Shown: positions 42,357-51,992 of the stretch, piece after piece | Numbering within the stretch: the stretch's first letter is position 1 | Layout: every line of letters begins with the position of its first letter | NCBI GenBank assembly: GCA_021787665.1 | Contig: JAJYLN010000008.1 | Location: forward strand, 1-64,000 | Direction of reading: 5' to 3' | Length of the DNA stretch: 64,000 nucleotides | Source of the DNA: a bacterium | Lineage (GTDB): Bacteria; JAMCPX01 | The notes under the pieces: generated by a model | The model's database searches: none | The model's input: only the letters and a program-made list of their open reading frames with translations | Told to the model about the DNA's origin: nothing | Position numbers and translations under genes: made by a program

Positions 42357-43234
42357 CTTTTGCATTATGTATGGTCGCAGGTCACCTGTATGCGCTGACC
42401 CTGCATCACCGGGACTCTACAGCCATCACCGTGCATGACGATACGGGAAGGCTCGTGTCCATCCGCCTTCCCGCAAGGCGCATCGTCACGCTTGCCCCGT
42501 CGAATACCATGATCGTCACGGCGCTTGGTATGACAGCTACCATCGTCGGTGCAAGCAGTACCGACGATGACCCCTTGCCGGCAGCGGTGAAAAGGGTAGG
42601 GTCTGTCAACCCGTCCATAGAGGATATCGTCTCTCTGCGGCCCTCGCTGGTGATGGGGATATACGGCGAGGAAGGGCTCTGCGACAGGCTCGAGCGGCTC
42701 CGTATTTCCTGTATGATACTGTCACCCCACGATATCCGCGGGGTGATGCACGACATAGAGCTTGTCGGTCGGGTTTTATCGGCAGGCACCGCGGCTTCGG
42801 CCGTCGTGAAAGGCATGGAGAAGAGACTGCATTGGGTGAGCTCGAAGCTGAAGCATTGCAGGACAAGGCCGCTTGTCTATTTCGAGATCGATGCATCCGA
42901 CCCATCGAGACCGTTCTCCGCAGGCAGGGGCAGCTTTATCGACAGCCTGATAGTCATGTCTCATGCGGTGAATATAGCGCACGATGTCAGAACGATGTGG
43001 CCGCAGCTCTCATCGGAATATATCTTAGCGCGAGATCCGGACGTCATCATTCTGTCGGACGGCCTCCCTGTGCGTGCTTTGCGGAAGCGGCCCGGGTGGT
43101 CCCGGATAAAGGCGGTCAGGAACGGCAGGGTCTACTCCATACGCAATGACCTTGTCTCAAGGCCGGGGCCGGAAATTGTCGATGCATTTATCCGGATAGC
43201 AGAGGACATCCACCCCGAGGTGTTCGACCGATGA
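42338..43234 (+). CDS. btuF: Vitamin B12 ABC transporter substrate-binding protein BtuF-like
   Basis: A 298-residue periplasmic binding protein of the FepB/BtuF class. ATG 42338 opens a signal peptide (MLRGCIAFALCMVAGHLYA); the track's 42278 start would place it behind a soluble leader. RIVTLAPSNTMIVTALGM, VGSVNPSIEDIVSLRPSLVMG and SRPGPEIVDAFIRIAEDIHP fit corrinoid-binding lipobox-free BtuF proteins. It overlaps cbiA by 19 bp and btuC by 4 bp, so uptake and amidation genes share a transcript. Confidence 0.87.
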   Translation: MLRGCIAFALCMVAGHLYALTLHHRDSTAITVHDDTGRLVSIRLPARRIVTLAPSNTMIVTALGMTATIVGASSTDDDPLPAAVKRVGSVNPSIEDIVSLRPSLVMGIYGEEGLCDRLERLRISCMILSPHDIRGVMHDIELVGRVLSAGTAASAVVKGMEKRLHWVSSKLKHCRTRPLVYFEIDASDPSRPFSAGRGSFIDSLIVMSHAVNIAHDVRTMWPQLSSEYILARDPDVIILSDGLPVRALRKRPGWSRIKAVRNGRVYSIRNDLVSRPGPEIVDAFIRIAEDIHPEVFDR

Positions 43235-44232
43235 AACGGGGGCCGGGCTATCTCTTGTGGACAGGGCTCACGCTGTGCCTGTTCGCGGCGTTTCTGTTCA
43301 CTATCGCCATAGGCCCGGTGAACATACCCCTTTGGGACGTGGTACATGTATTCCTGTCTTCATCGAGGAGCGTGGACAGCACTATCGTTCTCTCCCTCCG
43401 GCTGCCCGTTGCCGTAGCCTGCGTCATCGTCGGTGCAGGACTTGGGGTGAGCGGGGCACTATTCCAGGCAGTTCTCCGCAACCCGCTCGCAGACCCCTAT
43501 ATCCTCGGCGTCTCTGCCGGCGCTGCTCTCGGTGCCGCGGTCGCACAGGCGGGTATGCCGGGCAGCGTCTCCGTGTCCGCCTCGGCGTTTGTAGGCGCTG
43601 TGTGCGCCATGGCGATCGTGTATCTGCTCTCCCGAATGTCCGGCAGGACTACGCCGCTTTACCTGATACTCGCCGGCGTCGCGGTCAGCGCGCTGCTCGG
43701 CTCCGTGCTGTCGTTTGTCATCCTGATGAGCGGTTCGATGCAGGCAAAGATCTACTCTATCATGCTGTGGCTCATGGGCGGTGTAAAGGAGGCCGGGTGG
43801 GGCGAGCTCGGCTTCCTGGGTGTTACGTTCCTCGTACTTTTCGGACTTGCGGTCCTGATGTCCAGGTACCTCGACATACTTTCCCTCGGGGACGAGAAGG
43901 CATCGAGCCTCGGTGTCCCTGTGGAGAGGACCAGGGTCCTGGCGATGACCATCGCTGCTCTGCTCGCGGGCGTCGCGGTATACCTGAGCGGACTCGTTGG
44001 GTTCGTGGGGCTTGTTGTGCCGCATATAACGAGGCTCGTCATCGGGCCCTCGCACAGGAGGCTCATCATGGTGAGTGCCCTCGTGGGTGCCCTCTTTCTG
44101 CTGGTGTCCGACCTTATTGCAAGGACCGTGCTGGGACCGGTCGAGGTGCCGGTCGGCATCATCACCTCCCTCATCGGCGCACCATTCTTTCTCTATCTGC
44201 TGCTGCGGACCTACAGGGGGTACCGGTTCTGA
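43231..44232 (+). CDS. btuC: Vitamin B12/iron-siderophore-type ABC permease BtuC-like
   Basis: A 333-residue FecCD-family permease with about ten transmembrane helices. GVSGALFQAVLRNPLADPYILGVSAGAALGA, LAGVAVSALLGS and GLVGFVGLVVPHITRLVIGPSHR (the ATPase-coupling loop) are family signatures. The family also covers haem and siderophore transport; the corrinoid assignment comes from the riboswitch operon and cobalamin neighbours. Confidence 0.9.
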   Translation: MKRGPGYLLWTGLTLCLFAAFLFTIAIGPVNIPLWDVVHVFLSSSRSVDSTIVLSLRLPVAVACVIVGAGLGVSGALFQAVLRNPLADPYILGVSAGAALGAAVAQAGMPGSVSVSASAFVGAVCAMAIVYLLSRMSGRTTPLYLILAGVAVSALLGSVLSFVILMSGSMQAKIYSIMLWLMGGVKEAGWGELGFLGVTFLVLFGLAVLMSRYLDILSLGDEKASSLGVPVERTRVLAMTIAALLAGVAVYLSGLVGFVGLVVPHITRLVIGPSHRRLIMVSALVGALFLLVSDLIARTVLGPVEVPVGIITSLIGAPFFLYLLLRTYRGYRF

Positions 44233-44981
44233 TGTTCTTCTCTCTGAACGATGTCTCGTTCACCCGGAACAGTACGTTCAAGATGAAGGACGTGACCTTC
44301 GGGATCGAAAGGGGAGAGATGCTGGGGATCATAGGGCCCAACGGCTCCGGCAAGACGACGCTGCTCAAGATCATGGCCGGAATACTCAGGCCCCACCGGG
44401 GCAGTATTATGGTGAACGGGAGTAATATGCATACCCTGAAGCACAGGGACCTTGCCCGGATACGGGCATATGTGCCGGAGGGAATCGACCTGCCGTTCGA
44501 CTACGACGTCTATGATATCGTGGCGCTGGGCCGGCACCCCTACGCCGGCATGCTCTCCGGACTTGACGGAAAAGACAGGGCGGCCATCGATAGCGCGTTC
44601 GAGCTCACCGATACGCGCGGGCTCCTGCACAGAAAATTTTTTGCGCTGTCCATGGGCGAGAAGCAGAGGGTCATGCTTGCGATGGCCATCGCGCAGGGGC
44701 CTGAGCTTCTGCTGCTCGACGAGCCCATCTCGCATCTCGACATCGGCCACCAGCTCGCGTTCGTCCGTACACTGAAGCAACTCAACAGGGGAGGGATGAC
44801 GATCGTCTCTGCCCTGCACGAACTCCCCATCGCACAGGAGACCTTCGGGAGGTTGTGTCTCATGGACAGCGGGAGGATCGTCAGGGCCTGCCCGGCCGGC
44901 GACAAAGGGCTGCTGGAAGACATCAAAGGGGTGTTCGGAGTAAACGATGAGCGGTTCATCGTATGTCCGTCGCAAGAGTGA
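44232..44981 (+). CDS. btuD: Vitamin B12 ABC transporter ATP-binding protein BtuD-like
   Basis: A 249-residue ABC ATPase. Walker A is GPNGSGKTT (about 36-44), the signature is LSMGEKQR, Walker B is LLLLDEPISHLD, and the switch His is in ALHELP. The start is ATG 44232, overlapping the btuC stop by one base; the longer track ORF from 43257 is an out-of-frame extension through btuC. It ends 20 bp before a convergent MFS gene. With btuF and btuC it makes a complete importer. Confidence 0.92.
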   Translation: MFFSLNDVSFTRNSTFKMKDVTFGIERGEMLGIIGPNGSGKTTLLKIMAGILRPHRGSIMVNGSNMHTLKHRDLARIRAYVPEGIDLPFDYDVYDIVALGRHPYAGMLSGLDGKDRAAIDSAFELTDTRGLLHRKFFALSMGEKQRVMLAMAIAQGPELLLLDEPISHLDIGHQLAFVRTLKQLNRGGMTIVSALHELPIAQETFGRLCLMDSGRIVRACPAGDKGLLEDIKGVFGVNDERFIVCPSQE

Positions 44982-45001
44982 ATTTCGCCCGAGGCGCAGG
45001 C

Positions 45002-46174
45002 TTACAGCACGATCAGCATCCCGATGGCTGCTACGGCGCCCATGAGGCCGCCGAAATAGAAAGTGTACTGAGGCCCCACGGCGTCCCAGATCAGGCCGGC
45101 CAGCAGGGAGGCCGGGAACAGGCCGATGCCTACGAGCGTCGCGTGCAGGCCTATGAGGGTCGCCTTCAGATCGCCGGGCGCGATGTCGGTGACGAGCGCC
45201 TTTTCCACGCCCTCGGTAAACGCTGTTGAGAGGCCGTATACGGAGAACAGGGCCCACAGTGCAGAGCTGGAGCCCGCCAGGCCGAAGCCGAAGTAGACGA
45301 TCGCGTAGATAGCGTAGCCTGCGACGATGAGGGCCTTTCTGCCGATCTTGTCCGACAACCGTCCGGCAGGCCATGAGAAGACATCGTAAACGACATTGTA
45401 GACGAGGTACATCAGGAGCACGCCTTCCACCGAAAAGCCCAGGTCCTTCGCCCGTATCAGCAGGAATTGGTTCGAGGAGTTTCCGAGGGCAAAGAGGAGG
45501 GTCACGATGAGGAATGCCTTCAGCTTCCGGTCGAGCCTCGACCACTTCAGCGAGAGTGTACGCGCCAGAGGCTTGCCGGTGCCCGTCTCCTTCACGAGAA
45601 AAAGGATCGCTATGCCCGCAGCGGCAGGGGCCAGGCTCAGCAGAATGATGTACCTGAACGCCGGGAGATAGGACCGCAGGTTCTGTGCGGTGTGCAGGCC
45701 TCTGTTGAGGTTGAGGTGCCTCATGATGACGATCGCCAGAATCACGCCGATGGTAGCGCCGAGCGTGTCCATGGCCCTGTGCAGCCCGAAGGAAGCTCCC
45801 CGCTGCTCGGCGTTGCTCGACTCCGCTATAAGAGCGTCCCGGGGAGCAGTCCGTATGCCCTTCCCGAGCCGGTCGAGCGTCCTGCCTGCAAACACGAATA
45901 TCCAGCCGCCAGCCGCCCACATGAAGAATTTACCGGCCGTAGAAAATGAATAGCCGAGTATGGCGAGCGGCTTTCGCCTCCGTATCTTGTCTGACCAGGC
46001 CCCGGAGAACACCTTGACGAGGCTAGCGGTGCTCTCCGCGATGCCTTCGATCATGCCGATGAGCGCCGGCCCCGCGCCAAGCGCGATCAGATAGAGCGAG
46101 ATGATCGGATAGATCATCTCGCTCGAGATGTCCGTGAACAGAGAGGTCAGACCTGCGATGATAATGTTCCACAT
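45002..46174 (-). CDS. Major facilitator superfamily transporter
   Basis: A 390-residue protein with about twelve hydrophobic helices. Motif A-like GAWSDKIRRRKPLAILGY follows helix 2, and a second copy, GRLSDKIGRKALIVAGY, follows helix 8, so both halves are intact. RTLDRLGKGIRTAPRDALIAE resembles a subgroup of putative efflux or uptake MFS proteins of unknown substrate. It is convergent with btuD and has no clear partner gene. Confidence 0.87.
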   Translation of the reverse strand: MWNIIIAGLTSLFTDISSEMIYPIISLYLIALGAGPALIGMIEGIAESTASLVKVFSGAWSDKIRRRKPLAILGYSFSTAGKFFMWAAGGWIFVFAGRTLDRLGKGIRTAPRDALIAESSNAEQRGASFGLHRAMDTLGATIGVILAIVIMRHLNLNRGLHTAQNLRSYLPAFRYIILLSLAPAAAGIAILFLVKETGTGKPLARTLSLKWSRLDRKLKAFLIVTLLFALGNSSNQFLLIRAKDLGFSVEGVLLMYLVYNVVYDVFSWPAGRLSDKIGRKALIVAGYAIYAIVYFGFGLAGSSSALWALFSVYGLSTAFTEGVEKALVTDIAPGDLKATLIGLHATLVGIGLFPASLLAGLIWDAVGPQYTFYFGGLMGAVAAIGMLIVL

Positions 46175-46297
46175 CGTCCTGACTATGTAGCAACCGAAGC
46201 GGCAGAATGCAATAACAATCAGGGCGATGGAGGGCCGGCCGTTTTATGACAGACGATGATTTACAAGCTGTCTGCAAGCCGTCAACATGCTCCCTTC

Positions 46298-46336
46298 TTG
46301 CCTTCAACAAGCGCGGTTGTTATATTGTCCGACAAT
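46298..46336 (+). promoter_or_regulatory. Promoter with palindromic operator upstream of the YdcF-like gene
   Basis: TTGCCT (46298-46303), 17 bp, and TATATT (46321-46326) form a good promoter. The 13-bp palindrome ATTGTCCGACAAT (46324-46336) overlaps the -10 and start region and may be a repressor site. Confidence 0.5.
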
Positions 46337-46361
46337 CTGGTTTGAGAAAAAAGGAGCACGT

Positions 46362-47132
46362 ATGTATCTAATCTCGAAGCTTTTCACCGCATGGTTTCTT
46401 CCGCCGGGCCTGGCCATTACGGTACTGGTTTTGTGGGCGCTGGCGCTTATGAGAAAGAAGCAGGCCGGGACAGGAATCCTCATGTTGTTGTTCGCTGCCT
46501 GCCTCTATGCGGCATGCATTAGTCCGGTGTCCGACAGACTGATACTGCCGCTCGAAAACGCCTTTCCACGGCTCAATGTCAAAGACGTGACGCCCCACGA
46601 TGTCTATGTCGTGCTCGGGGGCGGGATACACGACAATGCGCCCGACCTCGAGGGTAGGGGCTCGCCCAAGGGCGACTCTCTGGAGCGGCTCGTGTACGCC
46701 TTCAGGCTATACCGAATCCAGCCCTTGTCCATCATCGTGAGCAGCGGCAAAGGCTTCGGTTGCCAGAGGCCGGAGGCACCGGTGATGCAGCGCTATCTCG
46801 TGCAGATGGGTGTACCCGAAAAGGACGTTTTCATGGACACGAGGAGCAGGAATACCTACGAAAATGCGCTGGCGGTAAAGATGATGTGCGAAAAGATAGT
46901 GTGCAAGCAAATCATACTCATCACCTCGGCGTACCATATGAAGAGGGCCGTCTTCGCGTTCAGACACGCCGGCCTGACGGACGTCGTGCCCGCGCCGACG
47001 GACTACAAGACGGACAGGACATGCTACGGACCCATGAACTATATGCCGGGCATGGGGGCCCTGTCCAACACCTATCGGGCATTACACGAGTACATCGGCA
47101 TGCTCTATTACAGGGTCCTTACGCGACTATAA
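46362..47132 (+). CDS. YdcF/ElyC-like DUF218 membrane protein
   Basis: A 256-residue protein with two N-terminal transmembrane helices (about 10-30 and 38-56) and a periplasmic DUF218 domain: VYVVLGGGIHDN, GDSLERLVYAFRLY, IIVSSGKG, DTRSRNTYENA and ILITSAYHMKRAVFAF. ElyC of this family affects envelope and peptidoglycan precursor homeostasis in E. coli. ATG 46362 with AAGGAG upstream is preferred to the track's 46287. It has its own promoter and palindromic site. Confidence 0.87.
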   Translation: MYLISKLFTAWFLPPGLAITVLVLWALALMRKKQAGTGILMLLFAACLYAACISPVSDRLILPLENAFPRLNVKDVTPHDVYVVLGGGIHDNAPDLEGRGSPKGDSLERLVYAFRLYRIQPLSIIVSSGKGFGCQRPEAPVMQRYLVQMGVPEKDVFMDTRSRNTYENALAVKMMCEKIVCKQIILITSAYHMKRAVFAFRHAGLTDVVPAPTDYKTDRTCYGPMNYMPGMGALSNTYRALHEYIGMLYYRVLTRL

Positions 47133-47175
47133 GGTACCGAGCAAGGGGGACGAGCGAAAGTGTTCAAACCTTGGC

Positions 47176-48639
47176 TTACCTGCCCCTGTTCACCGCCCAG
47201 ACCGCAAAGTTTGCTGCGGTGCCGGTGTATTCCTGCGGGAGAGAGACCAGGGGATTGGCAAGACCCGGCTTCCTCGTGACCGTGTCGCGAAGGCGGTCTG
47301 CGTGGACGCCATGCGAGCTCAGTACAGCAGTGAACTCTTCTTTCGCCCGCTGCCGTGCCTCGTAGAGTTTCATCTGTACCCTGCTCTTGACATTGATCTC
47401 CGCGTCACCCGATGTTTCTATGGAAAGGAAAATACTGTCCGGCAGGTCACTGGTCACCTTTGACTGAACACCGTCACTGAGGGTACTCGGCATACATCCG
47501 AACGGCTTAACGGAAACGACCATGTGTGCCTTCCGGTCCTTGAATGCCATGATGTGCTTGCCGACCTCGAGGTGCCCTTCGCCGCCGGTGATGTGCACGT
47601 CGAAGTACGGATTCGCATACTGCGCAAGCCGGTGCTGGGACGGTAATTTGTGTATCCATGAACCCAGCGCCCTCCGGTATGTATTGAAGTAAAACAGGAA
47701 AAGCCTCCTCAGCATGTAGATACCAAGCATCCTCCCTGCGGATTTCATGGGCCGGATCCTCAGTCGCTCCTTCTCTTCGAGCATACTGCTCCACAGCAGG
47801 TAATCGATCCACGTTGACACGGGCTCCAGCTTGACCTCGGCACCTTCGGATTCGAGCCATCGCGCAAGCCGGTAATTTCCATCCCCTTCCGTGGTCTGCG
47901 CCCAGAACTCACCGATGATCTGTACCAAAGGCCTGACCTGGAGATAATTGACCCTGATAGCTGAAAGCCTGCTGTGCAACTCTTTCAAATGGGCGATAAT
48001 CGGAGAACCGGTCCGCAGTGCACCGGAGAGTTTCTCGCGGTACTGCGCTATCACCCCGTCGGTCTCTCCTTTGCTTTCCTCGTAGGGACGTATCCGGTAG
48101 CCGGCCTCGTTCAGCATATCGCCCAGGACCAAGGATTTTATCAGCGCAGCATAAAATTCCTTATTCATATCCAGACCACCGCCGGAGGTCTCCCCGAACT
48201 GGTCTGACTGTTCGAAGGTCAGAATTCTGAAGTTGTCAAAGCCGGCATTCTGGAGCGACTTCCGGTACTCTGCTTCATACATGCCGAACCTGCACGGTCC
48301 GCACGCTGCAGCAGTCAGGAAAACGAACTTCTTTTCGATGTCCTTGATGCCCCGCTCTTTCAGCCCGTTCAGATAGCGAATCAGGTTACCCACGGTGTAA
48401 TACGTGGGATTGCACTGTCCCCGGTTGCCGTATTCTTTCCCGGTCTGCAATGCCCGGTTGTCGGGCACAGGCAGATAATCCGCACGGTATCCGAGGCCCT
48501 CGATGGCGCCCTTGAGCAGGTGCTCATGGTTCAGCGTAAGACCGCCGAACAGGATGGTTGTCGAACCGATCTCCTCCCTGGTCATCGGGAGCTCAACCGG
48601 TTTTTTATAATGCCGTATGTCCGGTGTTATCGTATTCAT
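47176..48639 (-). CDS. CoA-activase partner, 2-hydroxyacyl-CoA dehydratase-like protein
   Basis: A 487-residue protein resembling the HgdB/DUF2229-associated partners of BcrAD-type activases. Cys residues that may bind a cluster occur in GNRGQCNPTYY, TAAACGPCRFGMYE and VKPFGCMPSTL; TGGEGHLEVGKH is also conserved-looking. Its start overlaps the activase stop by 4 bp, so the two are made together. A classical dehydratase would need two distinct subunits plus an activator; only this one is present, so the substrate and reaction are unknown. Confidence 0.7.
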   Translation of the reverse strand: MNTITPDIRHYKKPVELPMTREEIGSTTILFGGLTLNHEHLLKGAIEGLGYRADYLPVPDNRALQTGKEYGNRGQCNPTYYTVGNLIRYLNGLKERGIKDIEKKFVFLTAAACGPCRFGMYEAEYRKSLQNAGFDNFRILTFEQSDQFGETSGGGLDMNKEFYAALIKSLVLGDMLNEAGYRIRPYEESKGETDGVIAQYREKLSGALRTGSPIIAHLKELHSRLSAIRVNYLQVRPLVQIIGEFWAQTTEGDGNYRLARWLESEGAEVKLEPVSTWIDYLLWSSMLEEKERLRIRPMKSAGRMLGIYMLRRLFLFYFNTYRRALGSWIHKLPSQHRLAQYANPYFDVHITGGEGHLEVGKHIMAFKDRKAHMVVSVKPFGCMPSTLSDGVQSKVTSDLPDSIFLSIETSGDAEINVKSRVQMKLYEARQRAKEEFTAVLSSHGVHADRLRDTVTRKPGLANPLVSLPQEYTGTAANFAVWAVNRGR

Positions 48640-51600
48640 AGATTCACCTCATGTATGGGTTCTGCACCCCTGTGCCATGACAGGGGCTGTACATCCGCTT
48701 CCTCTTCTGTTGTCCTGAGTTGCTCTGTGTACTGCTTGAGAAAGTAATCGATTGTTTCTATCCGTATTTTTATGGAACCTGCAGGCTTGTTCTCGTCGAT
48801 ATCGTGAAACGTGAAGTACGGTGTGTTCGATGCCCGGAGAATGGATTCGATCGTGCTGTAGATGGGAGCATCGTTTCCGCACCTGAAATTCGACAGATCG
48901 ACTGCCACAAGATTTCTGTGCCGGGCCGTATACTTTGCCGCCCACAGCTTTTTATTGGTATTCTCGCTGTACGAGTTTTTCCATACATCGGAGATGCTCA
49001 TGGGATCATCGAGCTCCCCTGCATCGAGCTCCCTGCCGAACAACCGGTGCAGGGTTTCAGGATCGATTGGCAGCGCATCGGCAGTGAAGACCGGGTAGCC
49101 CCGCTTCTGCAGCTCGGAGAGTATGTCGTGATTGATGCCGGGATCCGCATGATAGGGCCTGCCGAGGACAACGATCCCGACCCTGCCTTCCTGCTCAAGC
49201 CCGCGGATCACGTCGCGTGCCGCGTCCCGCAGGGCCGTGTAAAATTCCTGCAGTGCGCGCTCTCCCGATTCGATGGCACGTGCGTTTTCCCGTCTGCTCA
49301 CGCCGAAGTGCTCATGGAAAAACGCGTACAACTGCGACCGCAGGAGTTCAGGTTCTGCCATATTCAGGACAGGATTGAAATACCGTATACCGTGCTGCTC
49401 GAACACATTATCCTGCTTGGTAAACGCTGCCTTGATGACCTCGGGTGTTATCGTGGCGGTCGGGCATGCGTGGCTGTTCACGGTGTTGACGAGTTCTGTC
49501 TTGAGGGTGAGCATAATGGGATAGAATATGATGCCGACTTGCTTCTTATAGATCAGGTTATGAACGTGTGCGAGTGCGGCCTTGCTCGGAAAGCACTGGT
49601 CGATGGATCCCCTTCTCGTGCCTTCCTTGTACATGGCCTCGTCGGTCACATCCGAATAAACAATGTTCCTGCCGGGCACGCCGATAGCCCTGAGGTACCC
49701 GGTAAAAAAAGGCGCTGTGTTGTACATATTGAGCGTACGGGGTATGCCGATCCGGGTCTGTTCCCTCATGCGCCGATGGGCAGAACCGTCCAGCTTCCCG
49801 AGGACGCCTGCAGACAAGGACGGCGATGGTGCGCTGTCCTGTCCTGATCCGTACAGATCCGTGTCGAATGCCTGCCGGAGCTGGATTTTTGCCAAGTTTG
49901 GATTGGCTTTCTTGATCTTGTCAATCTGTGCCTTTGCCGTCCGTACTTCATCGATGTTGTCTGCCATGCCTTTTTCACACGAAGCGACGATAAATCTGCT
50001 CTTCTCCCCGCCGCTGCGCTGCATATCGATAAAAATCCTGAGACACTTGTTCTTGCAGTAGGTACAGCGCGTGGTCTGGTCCTGCGTTATCGTATAGGCC
50101 AGGTTGCGCACACCCCCTATGCCGATAAAGCGCGAGGGCCGCTGCCCCAGCAAGCTGATCGATTCCATGGCTGCACCGATGGCTCCGCTCTCGCCGGTAT
50201 ACCGGTGGACCGTGATATTTGCGTCCGGGACACGCGCCTTGATAAAATCACGCTGGGCCTTGACTACTGCCTTGTTGTTGTGGGTGCCGCCCTGCAGAAC
50301 GAAGTTTTTACCGAACTTGCCGATGTTCGATTCCTGCACAACATACAGCCAGATGTTCTTCGGCAGAACATCGGCAAGGCCTGCCATGATCTCCTCCCGG
50401 GTAAACCCCTGCTGCTGGAAGTTGACGATGTCCGCCTCAAGGAACACTGCACACCCATAGTTGAACACCGGCGCGCGTGCTGCCGTGAATGCTGCGTCGG
50501 CATATTCGTGGATTGCGTAGCCGAACCTGTTTGCCGTATTCTGGAGGAAATATCCGTTGCCGGCAGAGCACTGCGTGTTGAGCCTGAAATCCTTCACCCT
50601 CCCGTTGTCGAGGAAGATGATCTTAATGTCCTGGCCACCCACATCGCAAATCACGTCCACGTCCTTGTAGAAGAACAGTGCAGACTTCGTGTGTGCAACG
50701 GTCTCCACGATGGCAATGTCCGCGCCTATCGCCTCTTTGATGATGTCCTTTGCATAGCCTGTGGTGCCGGCGCCAAGGACCTGAAGGGTACTGCCCTTTG
50801 CTGCTACGGCATCATTGAGGCTCATGATGATCTGTTTTGTATCGTCGATCGGATTGCCGCGCGAGAGCAGGTACGCCCGCTCGATGACTTCGCCCGCTTC
50901 CGTAATGAGTACGCCCTTGGTCGTTGTAGAGCCCCCGTCGATGCCGAGATATGCCCTGACGGTTGTACCGCGGACATGGTCTGACATTGGCTGCGGGTTA
51001 TGTTGATGCAGAGACATGTCCGTCGCATCCGGTGCTGTGCGTGTAAGAGAGTCAGGTGTCGTCCGTAGTGCCTGCAGGTGCTGACGCAGAAGGCCGCTCC
51101 CTTTGAACAGGCTCTCATGGTTATCCTCGAGTCCGTAGAGGATACTGCCGATGGCTGCAAAGAACTGGGCGTTGTCCGGTACCCTGATATGTACTGCAGG
51201 ATCGCCGTCCACGGCGATGCCCCGCTGCTCCCAGAGCATGGGAATGTTGTGCTGCCAGGCCTGTTTCAGACCCGGCAAAAAGGTATTCGGACCACCCAGC
51301 AGGAGCACATCGGGACTCAGAACATTGCCCCTGGTCAGGACACTGAGGTTCTGCTGGACGATCGCATCGAACAGCGATGCCATGAGTTCTTCCGGCGGAA
51401 CGCCCTGTTTCTGCAGGCTGTTGATGTCCATTTCCGCGAACACGCCGCACCTGCCTGCAACCTGGTGTAGTTTGGTGCCCGTATACCTGAGTTGAGAAAG
51501 ATAGTTCTGCGTTATATTGAGCTTACCGGAGATCCTGTCGATGACCGTCCCGGTGCCGCCCGCGCACTTGTCGTTCATGGTCGTGAATCGCCGCTTTTTT

Positions 51601-51992
51601 CCGGTCGACGGGTCTACAGACCAGAGTATTGCCTTGGCATCCTGTCCGCCGATCTCGATGACGCTGTTGATGTCCGGGAACTGCTGTTCGATCACCAGAG
51701 TGATTGCATTGACTTCCTGCACGTATCTGCAGCCGAGGATCGAAGCTATCGTACCGCCGCCGCTGCCGGTCACGAAGAGATTCAGGCCCGAACTGCCGAA
51801 CCTTTCCTCGATACCGGAAAGGAACTCAATCACGGTCTCTATCTGCCGTGCTTCGTGTCTTTGATACGAGCTGTACTGTATTGATTGTGTGCCATCGACA
51901 ACAACGCCCTTGACTGTCGTCGACCCGACATCAAGTCCTATGGAGAGTCTGTCCCCGGCCCGGGACCGTATGCTATCTTTCGGACAGTCCAT
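48636..51992 (-). CDS. Large double-domain CoA-activase (BadF/BadG/BcrA/BcrD ATPase plus DUF2229)
   Basis: A protein of about 1118 residues (ATG 51992; the track's 52001 uses TTG). Two ASKHA ATPase domains are fused: the first (about 15-275) has GLDVGSTTVKGVVV, GGQDAKA and the cluster-binding CAGGTG; the second (about 345-605) has GIDGGSTTTKGVLI, DVGGQDIKI and CSAGNG. A Cys-rich stretch follows (CTYCKNKC, about 640-650), then a DUF2229-like region starting at RIGIPRTLNMY. Such activases use ATP to drive low-potential electron transfer. It shares an operon with its partner and a TetR gene that overlaps its 5' end. Confidence 0.82.
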   Translation of the reverse strand: MDCPKDSIRSRAGDRLSIGLDVGSTTVKGVVVDGTQSIQYSSYQRHEARQIETVIEFLSGIEERFGSSGLNLFVTGSGGGTIASILGCRYVQEVNAITLVIEQQFPDINSVIEIGGQDAKAILWSVDPSTGKKRRFTTMNDKCAGGTGTVIDRISGKLNITQNYLSQLRYTGTKLHQVAGRCGVFAEMDINSLQKQGVPPEELMASLFDAIVQQNLSVLTRGNVLSPDVLLLGGPNTFLPGLKQAWQHNIPMLWEQRGIAVDGDPAVHIRVPDNAQFFAAIGSILYGLEDNHESLFKGSGLLRQHLQALRTTPDSLTRTAPDATDMSLHQHNPQPMSDHVRGTTVRAYLGIDGGSTTTKGVLITEAGEVIERAYLLSRGNPIDDTKQIIMSLNDAVAAKGSTLQVLGAGTTGYAKDIIKEAIGADIAIVETVAHTKSALFFYKDVDVICDVGGQDIKIIFLDNGRVKDFRLNTQCSAGNGYFLQNTANRFGYAIHEYADAAFTAARAPVFNYGCAVFLEADIVNFQQQGFTREEIMAGLADVLPKNIWLYVVQESNIGKFGKNFVLQGGTHNNKAVVKAQRDFIKARVPDANITVHRYTGESGAIGAAMESISLLGQRPSRFIGIGGVRNLAYTITQDQTTRCTYCKNKCLRIFIDMQRSGGEKSRFIVASCEKGMADNIDEVRTAKAQIDKIKKANPNLAKIQLRQAFDTDLYGSGQDSAPSPSLSAGVLGKLDGSAHRRMREQTRIGIPRTLNMYNTAPFFTGYLRAIGVPGRNIVYSDVTDEAMYKEGTRRGSIDQCFPSKAALAHVHNLIYKKQVGIIFYPIMLTLKTELVNTVNSHACPTATITPEVIKAAFTKQDNVFEQHGIRYFNPVLNMAEPELLRSQLYAFFHEHFGVSRRENARAIESGERALQEFYTALRDAARDVIRGLEQEGRVGIVVLGRPYHADPGINHDILSELQKRGYPVFTADALPIDPETLHRLFGRELDAGELDDPMSISDVWKNSYSENTNKKLWAAKYTARHRNLVAVDLSNFRCGNDAPIYSTIESILRASNTPYFTFHDIDENKPAGSIKIRIETIDYFLKQYTEQLRTTEEEADVQPLSWHRGAEPIHEVNL

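Noticed and set aside
43257-44231. Long N-terminal extension of the btuD frame
   Set aside because: It is the out-of-frame reading of btuC; the ABC protein begins at ATG 44232 with the normal N-terminus.
44211-45920. 569-aa minus-strand ORF across btuD and the MFS gene
   Set aside because: Shadow ORF; the MFS protein in another minus frame has clear helices and motif A copies.
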